DNA of 64,000 nt from Limnovirga sp038203525 (GCA_038203525.1 JBBRDW010000009.1:11869-75868), one strand, 5' to 3'; positions 7,951 to 16,820 are shown, counted from the first letter of the stretch. Notes: generated by a model from the sequence alone, not told the origin. Program-made: numbers and translations.

Positions 7951-9162
7951 ATGCTTTCAACCACACGCCAGTTATATAAAAATGCATACACGGGTTTATC
8001 GCGAAAAACCTGGTATTTGTCCATCGTGATGCTCATTAACCGCAGCGGTACTATGGTGGTTCCCTTTATGACGATTTACTGTACGCAACAACTCGGCTTC
8101 AGTATTACACAGGCAGGTTTAATTATGGGATTTTTTGGACTTGGTGTAATCACCGGCGCATTCGTTGGCGGCAGAATTACTGACCGGCTTGGTTTTTATC
8201 CGCTGCAGGTTTGCGCTTTGTTAACCGGTGGCCTAATGTTTATCGCTATTGGCTACCTGCAAACTTTTGCCTTGCTGGCAGTAGGCACGTTTATATTAAG
8301 TGTGTGTAACGAGTCCTTTCGACCAGCGAACGCAACGGCTATTGCCTATTATAGTAAAAGTGAAAACCGTACCCGCTCTTACTCGCTAAACCGGCTGGCC
8401 ATTAACCTGGGATGGGCTGTTGGCGGTGCTTTGGGCGGTTTTCTTGCCTCTGTTAATTATCATTTACTTTTTTGGGTAGATGGTTGCACGAATATAGTAG
8501 CTGCTCTGCTTTTATTAAAGTTACTGCCTTATATAAAAACAGGTACCAAACACACAAAGCAACAGGTAGCTACCATAAAACACTCAGCTTACCGCGACAA
8601 AGTTTATGTTGCATTTATTGTCCTTACTATTTTATTTGCTACCTGCTTTTTTCAGCTGTTTACAATTTTGCCGGTATTCTATAAAACTCAATGGCTCCTC
8701 GATGAGCAGTATATAGGTTTGTTGATGGCACTTAACGGGCTTATTATTGTTTTTTTTGAAATGATATTAGTGTATTCCCTGGAAGGGAAAAAGCCACTTA
8801 CCAGTTTTATAAGGGTGGGTGTTTTACTGGTGGGTATCGGTTATGCGCTGCATAGTATTTTACCTGCGTCGGGCTGGGCGGCTGCTATTTGCATAACCGT
8901 TATGACATTGGGCGAAATTCTTTCAATGCCTTTTATGAATTCTTTCTGGGTAAGCCGCACGACCGATACCAACCGTGGCCAGTATGCAGGCATGTATACC
9001 ATTGCATGGGGTATTGCACAAATAGCAGCCCCAACATTGGGCAGCCAGGTAGCCCATCAGCAGGGATACGGCGCCTTGTGCTGGGCTCTCGCATTTATAT
9101 GTTTAATTTCAAGCGTTGGTTTTACCATATTGGGTAAGAGAATACACAGTTTAAAATCTTAA
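7951..9162 (+). CDS. MFS transporter
   Basis: A 403-residue protein with about 12 membrane segments. The cytoplasmic loop between segments 2 and 3 has GGRITDRLGFYPLQV, the MFS motif A (G-x3-D-R-x-G). NRSGTMVVPFMTIY in the first segment and FRPANATAIAYYSKSENRTRSYSLNRLAINLGWAVGG in the middle resemble the drug-efflux-like MdtH/YceL branch. The substrate is unknown. The gene is 33 bases upstream of a potassium channel gene on the same strand, so the two may share a transcript. Confidence 0.85.
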   Translation: MLSTTRQLYKNAYTGLSRKTWYLSIVMLINRSGTMVVPFMTIYCTQQLGFSITQAGLIMGFFGLGVITGAFVGGRITDRLGFYPLQVCALLTGGLMFIAIGYLQTFALLAVGTFILSVCNESFRPANATAIAYYSKSENRTRSYSLNRLAINLGWAVGGALGGFLASVNYHLLFWVDGCTNIVAALLLLKLLPYIKTGTKHTKQQVATIKHSAYRDKVYVAFIVLTILFATCFFQLFTILPVFYKTQWLLDEQYIGLLMALNGLIIVFFEMILVYSLEGKKPLTSFIRVGVLLVGIGYALHSILPASGWAAAICITVMTLGEILSMPFMNSFWVSRTTDTNRGQYAGMYTIAWGIAQIAAPTLGSQVAHQQGYGALCWALAFICLISSVGFTILGKRIHSLKS

Positions 9163-9195
9163 TTTGCTTCCTAACTTTATTTAAAACAAAACGGC

Positions 9196-10212
9196 TTGAA
9201 AAAACCTTTTCAACTAATAAATTGGTTTGGGCTCATTTTTTTCGTCATTGTTCTCGGTACATCGGGTTTTATGATTATTGAAAATTATGATCTGCTCGAT
9301 GCTGTTTATATGACCGTAATCACCATCAGTACCATTGGCTATTTTGAAGTTATTCCCCTTACGCCAACGGGTAAAATTTTCAATATCCTCCTTATCATTA
9401 CATCCTTTGCTACTTTTACTTATACGCTAGCAAGATTAACGCAGTTTGTGGCAAGTGGCGAAATGGCTTTATATTTAAAAAACCGGAAACTTATGAAGGC
9501 TATAGACAAACTGGAAAACCATGTTATCATCTGCGGGCTTGGCCGCAATGGTCAGCAGGCTGCACATACCTTAAAAGTTCACAAGGTAGATTTTGTGGTG
9601 GTGGAGAGCAATGATAAAAATATTAATGATTGGCTGCAGAGTGATCAGTCACTGGTTTATGTAAATGGAGATGCGACTGATGACGAGACTTTAATAAAAG
9701 CAGGGATTCTAAAAGCAAAGGCTTTAATTATAGCTTTGCCAGCCGATGCAGACAATGTTTTTATCGTACTCTCTGCCCGTTCCTTAAACCAACATATACA
9801 GATCATCAGCCGGGCATCAAATCAAGGCTCCATTATGAAATTAAAAAAAGCAGGTGCCAACAACATTATTATGCCAGATAAAATAGGCGGAACACATATG
9901 GCAACGCTAGTCTCAAAGCCTGATGTGGTTGAGTTTATAGATTTTCTTTCAAGCGAAGAAGGGGAAGGTATAAACATGGAGTCGCTCGATTATGAAAAAC
10001 TCCCTGCACATCTCAAAGATAAAACACTAAAAGAGGTGATAGACTGGAGAAAGACAGGTGTTAACTGCATAGGCGTTAAGAATAAGAATCAAATATTTAT
10101 GATTAATCCACCACTGGAAACCATTATTTCAAAAGGTATGAAAATAATAGTGCTGGGCACAAAAACGCAGATACATTCCATGAAGCACAACTTTACAGAA
10201 AGCTTGTCCTGA
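9196..10212 (+). CDS. Potassium channel with TrkA-N (RCK) domain, unusual filter
   Basis: A 338-residue protein. It has two membrane helices (about 10-28 and 68-90) around a pore, then a Rossmann RCK domain starting HVIICGLGRNGQQAA near residue 108, then a TrkA-C-like domain. The filter reads T46-I-G-Y-F50, so the final glycine of the usual TxGYG is phenylalanine. The start is a TTG; the first downstream ATG falls inside the first membrane helix, so TTG is needed for an intact protein. It is probably a regulated K+ or cation channel. A Kir-type channel gene follows. Confidence 0.85.
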   Translation: MKKPFQLINWFGLIFFVIVLGTSGFMIIENYDLLDAVYMTVITISTIGYFEVIPLTPTGKIFNILLIITSFATFTYTLARLTQFVASGEMALYLKNRKLMKAIDKLENHVIICGLGRNGQQAAHTLKVHKVDFVVVESNDKNINDWLQSDQSLVYVNGDATDDETLIKAGILKAKALIIALPADADNVFIVLSARSLNQHIQIISRASNQGSIMKLKKAGANNIIMPDKIGGTHMATLVSKPDVVEFIDFLSSEEGEGINMESLDYEKLPAHLKDKTLKEVIDWRKTGVNCIGVKNKNQIFMINPPLETIISKGMKIIVLGTKTQIHSMKHNFTESLS

Positions 10213-10261
10213 AAAGGTTTTATATAAGATTTGTGGACAGGCGTTATATCATTTCTCATTT

Positions 10262-10328
10262 CCGCCTGCCCAAAGGTAAAAAAAAAGAGGGGCGAGTTGG
10301 GGTGGCTTTCTTGTTTCGCTCACTCGTA
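10262..10328 (+). repeat. Degenerate L half-unit of the extragenic repeat
   Basis: GAGGGGCGAGTTGGGG, then TTGTTTCGCTCACTCGTAC, which keeps the spacing of the core but differs at several positions. An A-run rather than a T-run precedes it, so the copy is decayed. Confidence 0.35.
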
Positions 10329-10445
10329 CACCATATCAACAGGCATCTTTGATGTGTATTCAAAAAAACAAAACCTAACACAGTGAAGTTTAAAGAGTTT
10401 ATTATAAAAATCTTCGTAGCGAATATTTTGTTCAAATAAGAAATT

Positions 10446-11399
10446 ATGGCATTAAGTAAACGTATTAACCCCTTTTTAAAAAATAATAACGACACCGGAT
10501 TCGGTACAAGTGCCACAAGTTACGGTGGTCGATTTGTAAATAAAGACGGCAGTTTTAATCTACGTAAAGAAGGAATACCTATCTGGGATCGAATTAGTGT
10601 TTTTCACAAAATGCTTAATATGCCACGGTGGAAATTTATTCTGGTTATTATTTTAAGTTTTGTAGTAATCAACTTGCTTTTCACTTTCGTATACCTTGTT
10701 ACCGGAGTTGATGAATTTACGGGCATTATTGTAACAAGCGAGTGGAGCATTTTAAAGGAGCTGTATTTTTTTAGTACGGAAACATTTAGTACTGTGGGTT
10801 ATGGCAGGGTAAACCCTGTGGGCAGTATGGCCAACCTGGTCGCTTCTTTTGAGGCACTTACCGGTTCATTGTTTTTTGCAATAGTTACTGGTTTGATTTA
10901 TGGACGTTTTTCCAAGCCAAAGTCTTTTCTTGTTTTCAGTAATCTTGCGCTTGTGGCGCCTTTCCAGGGCGGAACGGGGCTAATGTTCCGTTTTGTTTCT
11001 TACAAAGAAAATCATAATTTAACGAGTGTTGAAGTAACGGTAAGCCTTAGCATTGTGGTAATCGAAAATGGCAAATCGGAATATAAGTTTTATACGTTGC
11101 CGCTGGAACGCAGCCGCGTTGACAGCCTTCCAATGAACTTTACCGTAGTTCATCCGATTGATGAAAACAGCCCCATATATGGCTTTACATTTGAAGACAT
11201 GCAGAATGCTGATATGGAACTTTATGTTCTGATAAAAGCATTTGATGATGTGTATTCTTCTACCGTTCTGCAACGCACTTCCTACACTTATGATGAGATA
11301 AAATTCAATGCGAAATTTGTTCAAATGTATCGTGAAAGCGAAGACGGCATGACCACAATTATTGAAATGAATAAACTAAATGAGTTTAGAGAAGTATAA
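10446..11399 (+). CDS. Inward-rectifier potassium channel, KirBac type
   Basis: A 317-residue protein. N-terminal amphipathic segment, membrane helix about 57-80, pore with filter T116-V-G-Y-G120, second helix about 128-150, then the immunoglobulin-like cytoplasmic Kir domain with LMFRFVSYKENHNL and YGFTFEDMQNADMEL. Length and domain order match KirBac channels, where the cytoplasmic tetramer gates K+ flow. It follows the RCK channel gene with 233 bases between, which contain only a degenerate repeat. No terminator is seen after the stop. Confidence 0.92.
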   Translation: MALSKRINPFLKNNNDTGFGTSATSYGGRFVNKDGSFNLRKEGIPIWDRISVFHKMLNMPRWKFILVIILSFVVINLLFTFVYLVTGVDEFTGIIVTSEWSILKELYFFSTETFSTVGYGRVNPVGSMANLVASFEALTGSLFFAIVTGLIYGRFSKPKSFLVFSNLALVAPFQGGTGLMFRFVSYKENHNLTSVEVTVSLSIVVIENGKSEYKFYTLPLERSRVDSLPMNFTVVHPIDENSPIYGFTFEDMQNADMELYVLIKAFDDVYSSTVLQRTSYTYDEIKFNAKFVQMYRESEDGMTTIIEMNKLNEFREV

Positions 11400-11573
11400 C
11401 AAATGTGAATTTGGAGATAGTTTATTGGGGGGTATTTAATATTTCGCCGCCATCTATAAAACAATCGTATCTCCAGCTGAAATTTTAAAAGAAAGGACAA
11501 GCTTGCTGCTACTGCTGTTGGAGCAAAGATGCAAGAAAAAGTCTATGTAAATTTATATTCCTGGCTACAAAAA

Positions 11574-12122
11574 TTATTGATCAAAACCATTTTGCCAGCC
11601 TTCTGTTTTTAGATTCTCTACTTTTTTTAAAACTTCGGCTTCAAGATTTTTTTTATAAGATTCTACTTTTTTACCAACTGTTTCATCAAAAGCACCAATC
11701 ATTGTTGCTGCAAGTATGCCTGCATTTTTTGCTCCATTCAATGCAACTGTAGCAACAGGAATACCATTAGGCATTTGCAAAATGGAAAGAACAGAATCCC
11801 AACCATCAATAGAGTTGGAAGATTTTATAGGAACGCCAATAACGGGCAAAGAAGTAATGGAGGCAACCATTCCTGGCAAATGAGCAGCACCGCCGGCACC
11901 GGCAATTATTACTTTTAATCCTCTTTCTTTTGCAGCGGCGGCATACTCCATCATGCGTTGCGGCGTGCGGTGCGCAGATACAACCGTAAGCTCGAAAGCA
12001 ATTTCAAACTCTTTTAAAATATCGGCGGCAGCCTGCATGATGTTGAGGTCGCTGTCGCTGCCCATGATTATGCCAATTAGGGGAGTTTCCAGTTTTGAGT
12101 TTCCAGTTTTCAGTTGGGCCAT
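11574..12122 (-). CDS. purE: 5-(carboxyamino)imidazole ribonucleotide mutase
   Basis: A 182-residue PurE. The catalytic N-terminal motif GIIMGSDSDLNIMQAA, the SAHRTPQRMMEYAAAA loop and GAGGAAHLPGMVA are all intact. It moves the carboxyl group of N5-CAIR to C4, giving CAIR in purine synthesis, and acts directly after PurK, encoded on the same transcript. The N-terminal extension before PLIGIIMGSD (residues 1-15) is encoded by the AACTG-rich repeat described at 12098. The start at 12122 lies one base after the stop of the four-helix-bundle gene. Confidence 0.95.
   Translation of the reverse strand: MAQLKTGNSKLETPLIGIIMGSDSDLNIMQAAADILKEFEIAFELTVVSAHRTPQRMMEYAAAAKERGLKVIIAGAGGAAHLPGMVASITSLPVIGVPIKSSNSIDGWDSVLSILQMPNGIPVATVALNGAKNAGILAATMIGAFDETVGKKVESYKKNLEAEVLKKVENLKTEGWQNGFDQ
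12098..12115 (-). repeat. AACTG-rich repeat inside the purE start
   Basis: AGTTTCCAGTTTTCAGTT on the plus strand matches, at 16 of 18 positions, the inverse complement of the repeat at 12520-12537. A second partial copy follows inside purE at 12084-12097. Confidence 0.6.
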
Positions 12123-12123
12123 G

Positions 12124-12519
12124 TTACCTGTTTTTGAATTTTTGTCCACGAATTTCTGATTTATTAAGATACTCAATGAATGACGCAATCATTCGGGCGA
12201 CTTCATCTGTTTCCTGATATAGTTGATCAAAAATACCTTGGCTGAAATAAGTAGCATCAAGACATCTGTATAATTGAGATTTTAATTCTCCAGTTTCGCC
12301 TTTGGCAATTCCTAAACTATTTATGAATTCGACGCGGCTTCCTCTATCAAAACCTTCGGCAATGTTGTCCATAATAGAACCAGACGATCCACGCATCTGA
12401 TCCTTTAATCTAAAATCTTTTGATAAAGGCTCTTGAAAAGAAAGAGCATAAGTTTTTGAAGCAAGTATTCTTGCTTTTTTCCAAACTTCAAAGTCTTCAA
12501 ATTTTGTAATTGTTGCCAT
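12124..12519 (-). CDS. Four-helix bundle protein, S23-like
   Basis: A 131-residue protein of the S23/four-helix-bundle family (PF05635). It starts MATITKFEDFEVWKKARILA, continues with RLKDQMRGSSGSIMDNIAEGF (helix 2 motif) and FINSLGIAKGETGELKSQL, all typical. Members were first found inside 23S rRNA intervening sequences; most stand alone, and their role is unknown. Here it sits between purK and purE on the same strand, with AACTG-rich inverted repeats on both sides, suggesting insertion into an older purKE pair. The start at 12519 is chosen over 12534 because homology begins at MATITKF. Confidence 0.9.
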   Translation of the reverse strand: MATITKFEDFEVWKKARILASKTYALSFQEPLSKDFRLKDQMRGSSGSIMDNIAEGFDRGSRVEFINSLGIAKGETGELKSQLYRCLDATYFSQGIFDQLYQETDEVARMIASFIEYLNKSEIRGQKFKNR

Positions 12520-12537
12520 AACTGAAAACTCCAAACT
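12520..12537 (+). repeat. AACTG-rich repeat between purK and the four-helix-bundle gene
   Basis: AACTGAAAACTCCAAACT, the inverted partner of 12098-12115. Similar tracts precede rimO (51169-51200). The 23 bases between purK and the next gene consist almost wholly of this tract. Confidence 0.6.
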
Positions 12538-12542
12538 GTAAA

Positions 12543-13661
12543 CTAACTCACTACTTTCAGCGTATTCTTGATTTTATGTGCTTTAAAAGTAAGCTCCTGA
12601 ATCTCTTTACTTATCACTGTTACATGGCCCATTTTTCTACCGGGCTTCGTTTGTATTTTGCCATACAAATGCACAAACACATTATCCATTTTCAACACCT
12701 CTTCAAGACCTTCATATTTTGCTTCGCCACTGAAACCTTCGGCCCCTATAATGTTTACGATAGATGATGGCAGAATAGGGTCTGTATTGCCTAAAGGGTA
12801 ACCAAGTATTATGCGCCAGAGCATATCGTACTGACTGCAATAGTTTGCTTCAATGGTGTGGTGGCCGCTGTTGTGCACACGTGGAGCAGTTTCATTTACC
12901 AGAACTTCATCGTTAATGTCAATAAACATTTCTATGGCAAACAGTCCAGGACTTTCTAAAGCTTTCGCTAATTTAATAGCAATAGCTTCCGCTTTCCACA
13001 TACATTGTTCGGGTATTTGTGCCGGACTTACCTGGTAGTCCAACAGATTAAAAACCTTGTCAAAGATCATTTCAGCAGGAGGGAAGAAAGCAATTTCACC
13101 TTTATCATTTTTGGCAACGATCAGCGCAATTTCTTTTTTTATGTTCACCATCTTTTCCAGAACTGCTGGCTCATTAAAACCCTTTTCAATTTCTTTTTCG
13201 GTCTTAATTATTTGTACGCCTTTACCATCGTAACCGCCCATAGCAATTTTATGAACTGCCGGAAAAAAACTGCTGTACAACTGAAGGTCGGCAAGCTTTT
13301 CGGTTACTTTAAATTCAGGTGAGGGAATTTCATTGGCCTTATAAAATTCTTTCTGTGTTATCTTGTTCTTGATAATTTTTATAGCTGAAGGTTTGGGATA
13401 AATTTTCACGCCTTCGCTTTCTAATTTCTCCAGTGCTTCAATATTTACCGCTTCAATTTCAATAGTGAGCGCCTCGAGATTTTTACCAAAGTTGTAAACA
13501 GTATCAAAATCTTTTATATCACCCTTTGTAAAATAATGGCATAAATGCGCTGCCGGACAGTGTTCATCGTTTTCAAGTACATAAGTTTCTACCACATAAT
13601 TCGCAGCCGCCTGCAGTAACATTCTGCCCAATTGTCCACCACCGAGAATACCAACTTTCAT
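12543..13661 (-). CDS. purK: 5-(carboxyamino)imidazole ribonucleotide synthase
   Basis: A 372-residue ATP-grasp enzyme. It starts MKVGILGGGQLGRML, the N-terminal PurK motif, followed by ATP-grasp elements KIAMGGYDGKGVQ near residue 140 and LFAIEMFIDINDEVLVNETAPRVHNSGHHTIEA near residue 250. It makes N5-CAIR from AIR, ATP and bicarbonate for PurE. It is the first gene of a three-gene unit (purK, four-helix-bundle, purE). Confidence 0.96.
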   Translation of the reverse strand: MKVGILGGGQLGRMLLQAAANYVVETYVLENDEHCPAAHLCHYFTKGDIKDFDTVYNFGKNLEALTIEIEAVNIEALEKLESEGVKIYPKPSAIKIIKNKITQKEFYKANEIPSPEFKVTEKLADLQLYSSFFPAVHKIAMGGYDGKGVQIIKTEKEIEKGFNEPAVLEKMVNIKKEIALIVAKNDKGEIAFFPPAEMIFDKVFNLLDYQVSPAQIPEQCMWKAEAIAIKLAKALESPGLFAIEMFIDINDEVLVNETAPRVHNSGHHTIEANYCSQYDMLWRIILGYPLGNTDPILPSSIVNIIGAEGFSGEAKYEGLEEVLKMDNVFVHLYGKIQTKPGRKMGHVTVISKEIQELTFKAHKIKNTLKVVS

Positions 13662-13684
13662 ATCATGAATTAAAATGATTGTAA

Positions 13685-13745
13685 ATTTTTATGAACCCAG
13701 CTTTTACAACGCTGACCAGTCACCGCTTGCGTCGCACTCTTTTAC
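13685..13745 (+). repeat. L half-unit of the extragenic repeat
   Basis: TTTTTATGAACCCAGC outer end, then the core TTGCGTCGCACTCTTTTAC at 13727-13745. It pairs across 250 bases with the R half at 13998. Confidence 0.8.
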
Positions 13746-13843
13746 TTTATAACGTTATTCTGCAACTACAGCCTGCACCAGTAGGTGGCGAAGATAATTT
13801 GAGTTGCTGACTTAAGTAAGGATTTTTATACATTTGCAATACA

Positions 13844-13933
13844 ATGCTACCAGATTATCCTCATAAAGTTTTTAGCGATAAGCGCATCAACTATTCCCTG
13901 TTGATGGAAGCGCTTGCTATGCGGTCGCATTAA
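13844..13933 (+). CDS. Possible 29-residue peptide
   Basis: A short frame starting MLPDYPHKVFSDKR and ending AMRSH, placed between the L and R halves of a repeat pair. TACATTTG at 13829-13836, a good TAnnTTTG box, ends seven bases before the ATG. That spacing equals that of several real genes here, and is the only reason to list it. No family is recognised. It may instead be a decayed remnant. Confidence 0.22.
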   Translation: MLPDYPHKVFSDKRINYSLLMEALAMRSH

Positions 13934-13997
13934 TTTATGCCCGCTTTCGCATTACAATAACATGACTGTGTTTAATTAGCTGAATAAAATTACTTCA

Positions 13998-14062
13998 GTA
14001 CAAGAGTGCGACGCAACGGATGCTTCATAGAGGTTCCGAACCTCTGGCTCATAGAATGTATT
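13998..14062 (-). repeat. R half-unit with nested palindrome
   Basis: GTACAAGAGTGCGACGCAAC, GGATGC, then the perfect 15-base palindrome GAGGTTCCGAACCTC at 14030-14044, then the outer end TGGCTCATAGAATG. Compare the different palindrome at the same place in the copy at 28867. Confidence 0.8.
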
Positions 14063-14102
14063 TATCTAAAAACTACAAACAATAAATTCCAAACTATTTT
14101 AT

Positions 14103-15233
14103 ATGCAAACTTTAGAAGCTACTAAAACAAACGATAAAGCTGAAACTGATTTTCTGCCTTTGCATGGTACAGACTATGTGGAGTTTTACGTAGGCAACGC
14201 CAAGCAGGCGGCCCATTTTTATAAAACCGCATTTGGGTTTCAAAGCCTTGCTTACGCAGGGCCAGAGACCGGCGTAAAAGACCGGGCAAGCTATGCTGTA
14301 CGCCAGCATAAACTCACTTTTGTTTTTACTACAGCATTAAGAACCGGCAACCCAATTGCAGACCATGTATACAAACATGGCGATGCCGTTAAAGTGCTGG
14401 CATTGAAAGTTGATGATGCAACCGATGCATGGAAACAAACAACAGAGCGCGGCGCAGCAAGCTATATGGAACCCACAACACTTACCGATGCAAATGGTGA
14501 GGTTGTGCTTAGCGGCATTCACACTTATGGCGAAACAGTACATTTATTTGTAGAACGCAAAAATTATGAAGGTGTTTTTATGCCCGGCTACCGGGAATGG
14601 AAAACGAATTATAACCCGCCATCAACCGGGCTGCTTTATGTTGATCATTGTGTAGGAAATGTAGGCTGGAACCAGATGAACCCCTGGGTTAAATTTTATC
14701 AGGATGTAATGGGCTTCCGCAATATTTTAACCTTTGATGATAGTGATATTTCCACAGAATATTCGGCGTTGATGAGTAAAGTGATGAGCAACGGAAATGG
14801 CTTTGTAAAATTCCCGATCAATGAGCCGGCAGAAGGTAAAAAGAAAAGCCAGGTAGAAGAATATCTTGATTATTATAATGGCGAAGGTTGTCAGCATGTG
14901 GCGCTTTCCACCAACAATATTGTTGAAACAGTTACCGATCTGCAGAACCGTGGTATTGAGTTTTTAAAGGTACCCACCAGTTATTACGATGAATTGTTAG
15001 GTAGGGTAGGGCATATTGACGAAGATATCGCTTCGCTTAAAGAGCTTGGTGTATTGGTTGACAGAGATAATGAAGGTTACCTGCTGCAGATATTTACCAA
15101 ACCCGTAGAAGACAGGCCCACACTGTTCTTTGAGATTATACAACGCAAAGGAGCACAGAGTTTTGGTAAAGGAAATTTTAAAGCATTGTTCGAAGCTATT
15201 GAAAGGGAACAGGAGCTGCGCGGCAATTTGTGA
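14103..15233 (+). CDS. hppD: 4-hydroxyphenylpyruvate dioxygenase
   Basis: A 376-residue enzyme with two VOC-type halves. The three iron ligands are visible: H182 (LYVDHCVGNV), H265 (GCQHVALST) and E344 (LFFEIIQRKG). It converts 4-hydroxyphenylpyruvate to homogentisate in tyrosine degradation. Homogentisate dioxygenase and fumarylacetoacetase genes are not adjacent. The gene is preceded by a repeat pair and is convergent with the AMP nucleosidase gene. Menaquinone here appears to come from the futalosine route (mqnE at 60.2 kb), so a catabolic role is likely. Confidence 0.96.
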   Translation: MQTLEATKTNDKAETDFLPLHGTDYVEFYVGNAKQAAHFYKTAFGFQSLAYAGPETGVKDRASYAVRQHKLTFVFTTALRTGNPIADHVYKHGDAVKVLALKVDDATDAWKQTTERGAASYMEPTTLTDANGEVVLSGIHTYGETVHLFVERKNYEGVFMPGYREWKTNYNPPSTGLLYVDHCVGNVGWNQMNPWVKFYQDVMGFRNILTFDDSDISTEYSALMSKVMSNGNGFVKFPINEPAEGKKKSQVEEYLDYYNGEGCQHVALSTNNIVETVTDLQNRGIEFLKVPTSYYDELLGRVGHIDEDIASLKELGVLVDRDNEGYLLQIFTKPVEDRPTLFFEIIQRKGAQSFGKGNFKALFEAIEREQELRGNL

Positions 15234-15285
15234 ACAGATATATGTGCAAAATTTTTATAGTCAACAATAATTGCAATGGATCAAT

Positions 15286-16056
15286 TTAAAACTGAAGGTG
15301 CCTTACCGTTGCGCCATTATTAATCAGTTGTTTTAAAGAATCTATTCCAATTTTTAAATGTTTATCTACAAACTGTGAGGTAATTTTTTTATCACTTTTG
15401 TCTGTTTTTATGCCTTCCGGAATCATTGGCTGGTCACTTACCAGAAGCAATGCACCGGTTGGAATTTTATTGGCAAAACCCACCATAAAAATGGTTGCAG
15501 TTTCCATGTCAATGGCATAAGCCCTAATTTTTTGAAGGTATTCTTTAAAGATTTCATCATGCTCCCAAACGCGGCGGTTAGTGGTGTACACGGTACCCGT
15601 CCAGTAATCCACTTTATAATCGCGGATCGTAGTTGATATTGCTTTCTGTAACGCAAATGCAGGCAAAGCCGGCACCTCTGGAGGAAAATAATCATTCGAG
15701 GTTCCCTCACCCCTTATGGCTGCTATGGGTAATATTAAATCGCCCAGTTTATTTCTTTTTTTAAGACCGCCGCATTTGCCCAAAAATAAAACAGCCTTTG
15801 GTTTTATAGCACTTAGTAAATCCATTACAGTTGCGGCTCCCGGGCTTCCCATTCCAAAATTAATGATGGTAATACCGTCTGCGGTTGCGCACTGAAATGG
15901 ATTGCTTTCACCCATAACTTTTACTTTGTTCCACTGGGCAAATTTGTACACATAATTATCAAAATTTGTAAGCAGTATGTACTTTCCAAAGTTCTTTAAT
16001 TCCTCACCAGTGTAGCGGGGCAACCAGTTGTTTACTATTTCTTCTTTCGATTTCAT
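15286..16056 (-). CDS. AMP nucleosidase, short form
   Basis: A 256-residue protein of the nucleoside phosphorylase fold, close to half the length of E. coli Amn and of the size usual in Bacteroidota. GMGSPGAATVMDLLSAI and FLGKCGG near residues 70-100 form the base/ribose-binding part. IDMETATIFMVGF near residue 180 matches the MTA/SAH nucleosidase-type Glu-Met-Glu/Glu-Thr motif, and LLVSDQPM follows. It should split AMP to adenine and ribose 5-phosphate. The lack of an N-terminal regulatory domain leaves a small chance of a related nucleoside phosphorylase activity. Confidence 0.85.
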   Translation of the reverse strand: MKSKEEIVNNWLPRYTGEELKNFGKYILLTNFDNYVYKFAQWNKVKVMGESNPFQCATADGITIINFGMGSPGAATVMDLLSAIKPKAVLFLGKCGGLKKRNKLGDLILPIAAIRGEGTSNDYFPPEVPALPAFALQKAISTTIRDYKVDYWTGTVYTTNRRVWEHDEIFKEYLQKIRAYAIDMETATIFMVGFANKIPTGALLLVSDQPMIPEGIKTDKSDKKITSQFVDKHLKIGIDSLKQLINNGATVRHLQF

Positions 16057-16098
16057 AAGCCTTATTTTTTTACCAAGCCCCTAAATATGCTGCGATTA

Positions 16099-16153
16099 TT
16101 TTTTACCAGACCTTAGCTATTTAATTAAACATCCTTGCGTCGCACTCTTGTAC
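16099..16153 (+). repeat. L half-unit left of the HSDR_N gene
   Basis: T-rich start, then TTAATTAAACATCC and the core TTGCGTCGCACTCTTGTAC at 16135-16153. Bases 16121-16153 match the inverse complement of 16821-16853 at 32 of 33 positions. Confidence 0.85.
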
Positions 16154-16313
16154 TTCCGGCACTTTATTCGGCAACTCAGTTGCAGTCAGGCGGCGGATTT
16201 GCCTGGTTTTCTATTTATGTTTGTGGTCACTAAATTAATGCCATCTCCAGTAAAGTAAAAGCAACGAGTCTACATAAATTTCGTAAATATACAAAAAGCG
16301 TTTTTTGTGTTGG

Positions 16314-16321
16314 TACCTTTG
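16314..16321 (+). promoter_or_regulatory. -7 box deciding the HSDR_N start
   Basis: TACCTTTG fits TAnnTTTG and ends three bases before the ATG at 16325. An in-frame GTG at 16307 lies upstream of the box, so the gene starts at 16325 and the transcript is probably leaderless. Confidence 0.55.
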
Positions 16322-16324
16322 CGC

Positions 16325-16762
16325 ATGGCGCGAATTGTTTATCCATCATTTCCTTTTAAAATTAAAGAAGAGAAGAACGTTGAATTAATTTTCGATGAAG
16401 TGAGGAAAAGATGGGTGCGTCTTACACCAGAGGAATGGGTGCGACAGAACTTTATTCAGTATCTTTTAAAAACAAAAAATTATCCGGCTGCTGTGCTTGC
16501 AGTTGAAAAAGAAATAAGACTGGGCGATTTAAAAAAGCGCTGCGATGTAGTAGTATATAAAAAGGATAAGCCCTGGATGATTATAGAATGTAAAGAACAA
16601 GGAGTTGTGTTAAGTGATGCAACGATACAGCAGGTGCTGCGTTACAACATCACTTTAAATGTTAGCATACTCGTAATTACAAATGGTGAAAATACCCATG
16701 CCATTGATGTAAGAAAAAATCAAATTCAATTGCTTGATTTTCTGCCGGATTGGGATGAATGA
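16325..16762 (+). CDS. HsdR N-terminal-like (HSDR_N_2) PD-(D/E)XK domain protein
   Basis: A 145-residue stand-alone domain. PEEWVRQNFIQYLL near residue 36, then EKEIRLGDLKKRCDVVVY and PWMIIECKEQ give a PD-(D/E)XK-like core with D74, E88 and K90. The domain resembles the N-terminus of type I restriction HsdR, but there is no helicase and no hsdM or hsdS nearby. Small proteins of this kind are widespread and single-copy in Bacteroidota, so I do not infer restriction; the true role is unknown. It is bracketed by near-identical inverted repeats. Confidence 0.82.
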   Translation: MARIVYPSFPFKIKEEKNVELIFDEVRKRWVRLTPEEWVRQNFIQYLLKTKNYPAAVLAVEKEIRLGDLKKRCDVVVYKKDKPWMIIECKEQGVVLSDATIQQVLRYNITLNVSILVITNGENTHAIDVRKNQIQLLDFLPDWDE

Positions 16763-16820
16763 TAAAATGTTTTACAAGTATTTTGGCTGTGGCTGTTGAA
16801 AGCTGAACCAACAACAAAAA

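Noticed and set aside
16307..16324. GTG start for the HSDR_N gene
   Set aside because: It precedes the TACCTTTG promoter box, and homology begins at the ATG at 16325.
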